Source: Microbotryum silenes-acaulis (taxonomy: Eukaryota > Basidiomycota > Microbotryomycetes > Microbotryales > Microbotryaceae). Taken from it: a DNA stretch of 64,000 nt. Below the pieces are notes generated by a model. The model worked only from the letters and a program-made list of their open reading frames with translations. It searched no databases and was not told the origin of the DNA. Below, one piece after another: positions 60,561 to 64,000 of the stretch. The position numbers and the translations under genes are program-made. Each line of letters starts with the position of its first letter. The first letter of the stretch is position 1. The stretch spans positions 1,054,001 through 1,118,000 of the forward strand of contig QPFY01000006.1 of assembly GCA_003665825.1 (NCBI GenBank), written 5' to 3'.

Positions 60561-62913
60561 GCTGTCGGTGACTTGTGCGAGGATGGAAGTACCGGAATTG
60601 CTAGCAGTGCCGTAGATCTGTTGTACTTGCGAGTCGGCGTACTTGGCCTTGAGACGGGCCTCCTCGCCGTACGAAGGAGCGACACTGACTACGCCCTTGA
60701 GCATGTCAACGACGTTGCCGAGCGCACCCTCGACGGCGCCAGCAGCTCCACTGACCCACGAACCGATGCCACCTTGCGTTGAGATATCTGAGGTGTGTCG
60801 ATACCGGTCAGTACGATATTTGTTCCCCGAGAGAAGTGCTACTCACAATGTTCACGCATTTGCTGCAAAAGCTCTTCGCGCGAGTTGCCCAGCTTGACCG
60901 GGACGCCATGCTGTCGGAGCCATCCGCGGATGCGGTTGTCACTCCACGAGATATAGGCCGCCGACTTGTCTGCGACCTTGGAGTAGTGTTTGGTAAATAG
61001 GCTCGTGACCTGATGGTTAAAACGACACCGTCTTGTCAGCGCGTTCTCACACGATGGGATGGGGAAAGATGACGCGTGCTGCGACATACCTCATCTTTCT
61101 GAACTTGCGCATCACTCTTGATGGCACCCTGCTCGACCAACCAGTGCTTCATGTCACTTTCGCTCCACGCAGAGGTGAGGACGTCGCCGGCCTTGTGCCA
61201 GTTCTTGGCGATGAGGTCCTCGAGCTCGTGTCGCTTGAGGTTCGCCGCTTCAGGGGCCTTGACGACGTTCTCCTTGACGAGCCAAGCACGCTGTTGAGCG
61301 TCGGACCAGAGGGACCAAGCCGCCTCCTCGGTCGAGTAGTACATGTACTTGACCTGCTTGAGCAATGCAGCACGTTGGGTAGGGGGATCGACAACGCCAT
61401 GGTCAACGAGCCATTGCTGCAGGGCCGAGTCGTCCCAGGACTGGTAGGCGCGGTCCCGAAGCGAATAATAGTTGTCCGAGATCAGGTCGCGCAACTCCTC
61501 AGCCTTCTTCTGCTCCTGCGGCTTGATCAAGCCACGCGATTCGAGCCAGCGTTGCACGGCGTTGTCCGACCATGAAGTGTAGGTTGTGTCGCGAGCATCG
61601 TAGTAGTACTTGCCGACCGAGTCGAGTAAGTCTTTGCGAGTCTTCTTGGCAGGCGAGTTAATGACGTTGTGGTTTTGGAGCCATTTTTGCTGTGACGCGA
61701 CAACATAAGCTTGTGTCAATTGCAATTCAAGACACGGCTTTAAATAAAGAAGCAACTCACCAGGTAGCTATCGCTCCACGTGTCGTAAACATTGGTGGCA
61801 GCGTCGTTGTACGGTTTGCGAATTATGTCGAGCATCTCATCACGCCTCGTCTTGGCATCGGACTTGATTAAGTTGTGTTCGACCAACCACGACTTGAGGT
61901 CAGAGTCCGACCAGGTGCTGTAGATGTAGTCAGACGAATCTATGGGTGGGCAGTGAAATTCAGGCGTGAGCTGCGGATCTTGTTCCGAAGACGAGTTCAA
62001 ATCCGAAGCCGATGGGAGAGCAGAATTTACCTTGAAGAGCGGACGCAGCGGTGTCGTAGGCCACCGAAGGAGCGTTGGCCGCAGCCTCGAGGGCCGCTTG
62101 GCCAGCTTTGGAAGCAGCGGTGTAGGTCGAGCCAGCGGCACTCGAGATGGAACTGGCGACGTTGTCGGCGCCCTGCTGCGCATCGGCGCCGTACTGCTTA
62201 GCGAGGACGAGCAACTCTTCACGCTTGGACTGCGGCGAGACGATGCCCTTCTTAAGCAGAAAAGCACGCAGGTCCGAGTCGGACCAGGTCGAGTACACGG
62301 CTCCAGCCGCATTGTTGAAGTGGTGTTGGGCGCCCTTGGCCGAAGCCTCGTAGTGGGTTTGAGCGAGCTCGCGCAATTGCTCGACGTTCAAGTTGGCGAC
62401 GTTAGGCACATTGTGGTCTTGCAGGTACTTCTTGATGTCGGATTGTCCCCAATCGGAGATGTCCCGTTCTGCAATCCGGAAATGGTAAGAAAAGAAAATA
62501 CACAAAGAAGCATGAGTTGACGAAACTCCGAGGGGAAACGATCATGACCGCCAGGGTTTTCTGGGGTGTGACGACATTCTGAGCGCGGAGTGCGAGCGGG
62601 AGCTCGAATCGGCTGCTCCGACGGAATCGCCCATCGCAGCAATGGTGCAGCCGCAGAGAGTGACAAGCCCGAAGCCCATGGGTGAAAGCTACAAGCTGAT
62701 GGAATGGTCGAACGACCACCAGTATTGCAGCTAAATACCGCAGCATCAACTCGGAATCGCTCGTCGCTGCGATCGTCGTCATGGACGTCGCACCAGCAGC
62801 ACCTCTCGATGGTGGGGCCGAAGTGCAGACTTGAGGAACTCACGGTAAGCAGATGCGGTGGCCGCGGACGCTAGGAGCGCCACGGTCAGTTGGTGTTTCG
62901 AAATATACACCAT
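59241..62913 (-). CDS. Ish1/Msc1-repeat stress protein with Ala/Ser-rich repeat tail
   Basis: A 998-aa secretory-pathway protein. Exons: 62844-62913, 62031-62468, 61761-61939, 61090-61689, 60847-61009, 59241-60787; phases agree. Residues 1-22 form a signal peptide (LTVALLASAATASA). Residues about 25-480 hold nine copies of the putative nuclear-envelope-organisation (Ish1/Msc1) unit, W-[SDG]-[DEQ]-S-x-[IL]-x-x-[WYF]-L, for example TWSDSDLKSWLVEHNLIKSD, SWDDSALQQWLVDHGV and AWSESDMKHWLVEQGAI. In fission yeast Ish1 is a stress-induced nuclear-envelope protein; budding yeast Msc1 lies in the ER/nuclear envelope. Residues about 535-998 are mostly Ala and Ser with about four internal repeats of 84 residues. 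The tail could form long amphipathic helices like LEA proteins (inference). Confidence 0.88.
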
Positions 62914-64000
62914 GTTAGTTTTTGATGGGTGAAAATCGGGAAGATGTGGTGGAGTGTGAGAAAGAGAGCGAGACGGAGAGCGAAGGCGAGGCGTGGAATT
63001 GGGAGAGTCGCGAATATTCGCTTCCGAGAGCTCACGCGGTTACGTCACTCTGGGGCGCGATTCGATCTTGATCGCCGACGAGGTTTTGGCACTCTTGGAT
63101 TCATGGCGATACGCGACCCTATAGCATCACATGATCTTGACCGAGCCGCGCCTTTCACGCGCAAGTTGTCTATGATGACACGTCAGCACATTGGACGGGT
63201 ATTGCTCCACAAACCAGGAGCCACATGGTGGCGAAGGGGAGGCCAATCTCATCGTCGGTGACGCTCGGCACTCGCACGATTTGTCGCCGCCCCCCCGCAC
63301 TTTCTCAAGTCTCGAACCGGGAGGTCCGTGCGCGCATGCCCCCAGCATACCAAGACCAAAAGCGCCTACATTGACCTCCCATCCACTCGCATCCGTTCGG
63401 CATGCCCCCAACATTCGCTGCCGCACCCAAGTCAGTCGCAAGCAGGCCGAGCTATGGTTGATGGCATTTACTGACCGTAGTTGGGGTACTGCAGATGCAC
63501 ATATTGTGGCAAATCGGTCTACTTTGCCGAGTCAGTCAACGCCTGACTAGGCCTGACTCGTTCGAGCGCGCCTGCAGTGGAACCCTTCAGTTGTGGATCG
63601 CTGATTAGTAACACGCCAATCGGGATATTTTGTACAACAGGCAAACTATAGGGCCCGCTGGAAAGGTGATTCGCGCTGTTCCTTGTTCCATCAAATCGCT
63701 GCAATCCGACAAGTCGCGTCGAATCGGCATTTGGCACGCGTCAACTCGTGTCCATCGACGGTTCTGTCCGCACTGGCCGTTGAGGCTGACTCTCGTCGTC
63801 TTATCATCTTGACCAGATCTATCATAAACCATGTCTCAAGTGCTCCTCGTGTCGCAAGACACTCGAGCCGGGGGCCTTGCTGGACCATGCCGGTGACGTG
63901 AGTGAATGCCCCGTGCCGAGAAGCGCAGTTCCCGCCGAAAGGGACCACTTCAAGAGGCGCTGAGTGTTAAACATTTCACACCTATTTTTAGCCGTATTGT
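62914..64000. other. Upstream region of the Ish1-repeat gene, no gene seen
   Basis: About 1.1 kb to the window edge. It should contain the promoter of the Ish1-repeat gene. Frames such as minus 63127-63441 and plus 63191-63550 overlap each other and have no recognisable domain. A C-rich run lies near 63288-63295. Nothing else is supported. Confidence 0.45.

Noticed and set aside
59241..60787. Ala/Ser-rich region as a separate GPI/cell-wall protein gene
   Set aside because: The frame is open and in phase with the preceding Ish1-unit exons, with no start context or signal peptide at its own beginning.

Overview
The window is nuclear DNA from a fungus, most likely a basidiomycete yeast of the Rhodotorula/Pucciniomycotina kind. 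That is inference from dense, mostly intron-split genes, short GT-AG introns (about 45-100 nt), GC-rich Asp/Ser/Ala-biased coding sequence, and gene families such as a SLC49-type carrier, a fungal cytosolic phospholipase A2-like protein, a copper-fist factor and an Ish1/Msc1 repeat protein. No tRNA, rRNA, CRISPR array, complete transposon or viral gene was recognised.

Layout. 0.3-4.8 kb: NOC2 (ribosome assembly), a small coiled-coil protein on the minus strand, and the Arp2/3 subunit ARPC5. 5.5-7.9 kb: a SLC49/FLVCR-like carrier. 9.4-12.5 kb: a 14-exon phospholipase A2-like protein, ending tail to tail with a tubby/LURP-one-like protein (12.6-13.9 kb, minus). 14.1-17.1 kb: a single-exon BAHD-type acyltransferase convergent with a bHLH factor that may start in an upstream exon at 18.0 kb. 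18.7-20.8 kb: mitochondrial insertase OXA1, followed by about 1.9 kb without a gene. 22.7-29.7 kb: a UFO1-like F-box/WD40/UIM protein and a copper-fist transcription factor, both on the minus strand. 30.5-33.9 kb: MCM2 (minus), head to head with the spliceosomal helicase PRP16 (35.1-39.8 kb). 39.9-42.7 kb: PTH1 and FOL3, also head to head. 42.9-49.6 kb: a sucrose/maltose-type carrier (minus) and an NHX1-type endosomal antiporter (plus). 50.2-55.4 kb: two MFS carriers (DHA2 and Dal5/ACS types). 55.7-58.0 kb: an unrecognised multi-membrane-span protein. 59.2-62.9 kb: a secretory-pathway Ish1/Msc1-repeat protein with a long Ala/Ser-rich repeat tail.

Most genes are core housekeeping functions: ribosome assembly, replication, splicing, translation, folate synthesis, mitochondrial membrane insertion, actin nucleation. 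They are interspersed with carriers and regulators, and I see no biosynthetic cluster or defence island. Exon models were built by hand from splice signals with reading phase checked across every junction, so most are internally consistent to the base. The weak points are 5' ends (phospholipase, bHLH, MCM2 exon 1) and the two inferred GC-AG introns.

The most unusual items are the Ish1-repeat protein with an ~84-residue Ala/Ser repeat tail, a multi-span protein with a 9-nt micro-exon, a cluster of ACGCGT boxes at MCM2, an altered Cys/His spacing in the copper fist, and several intragenic tandem repeats. I did not find a clearly undescribed multi-gene system.
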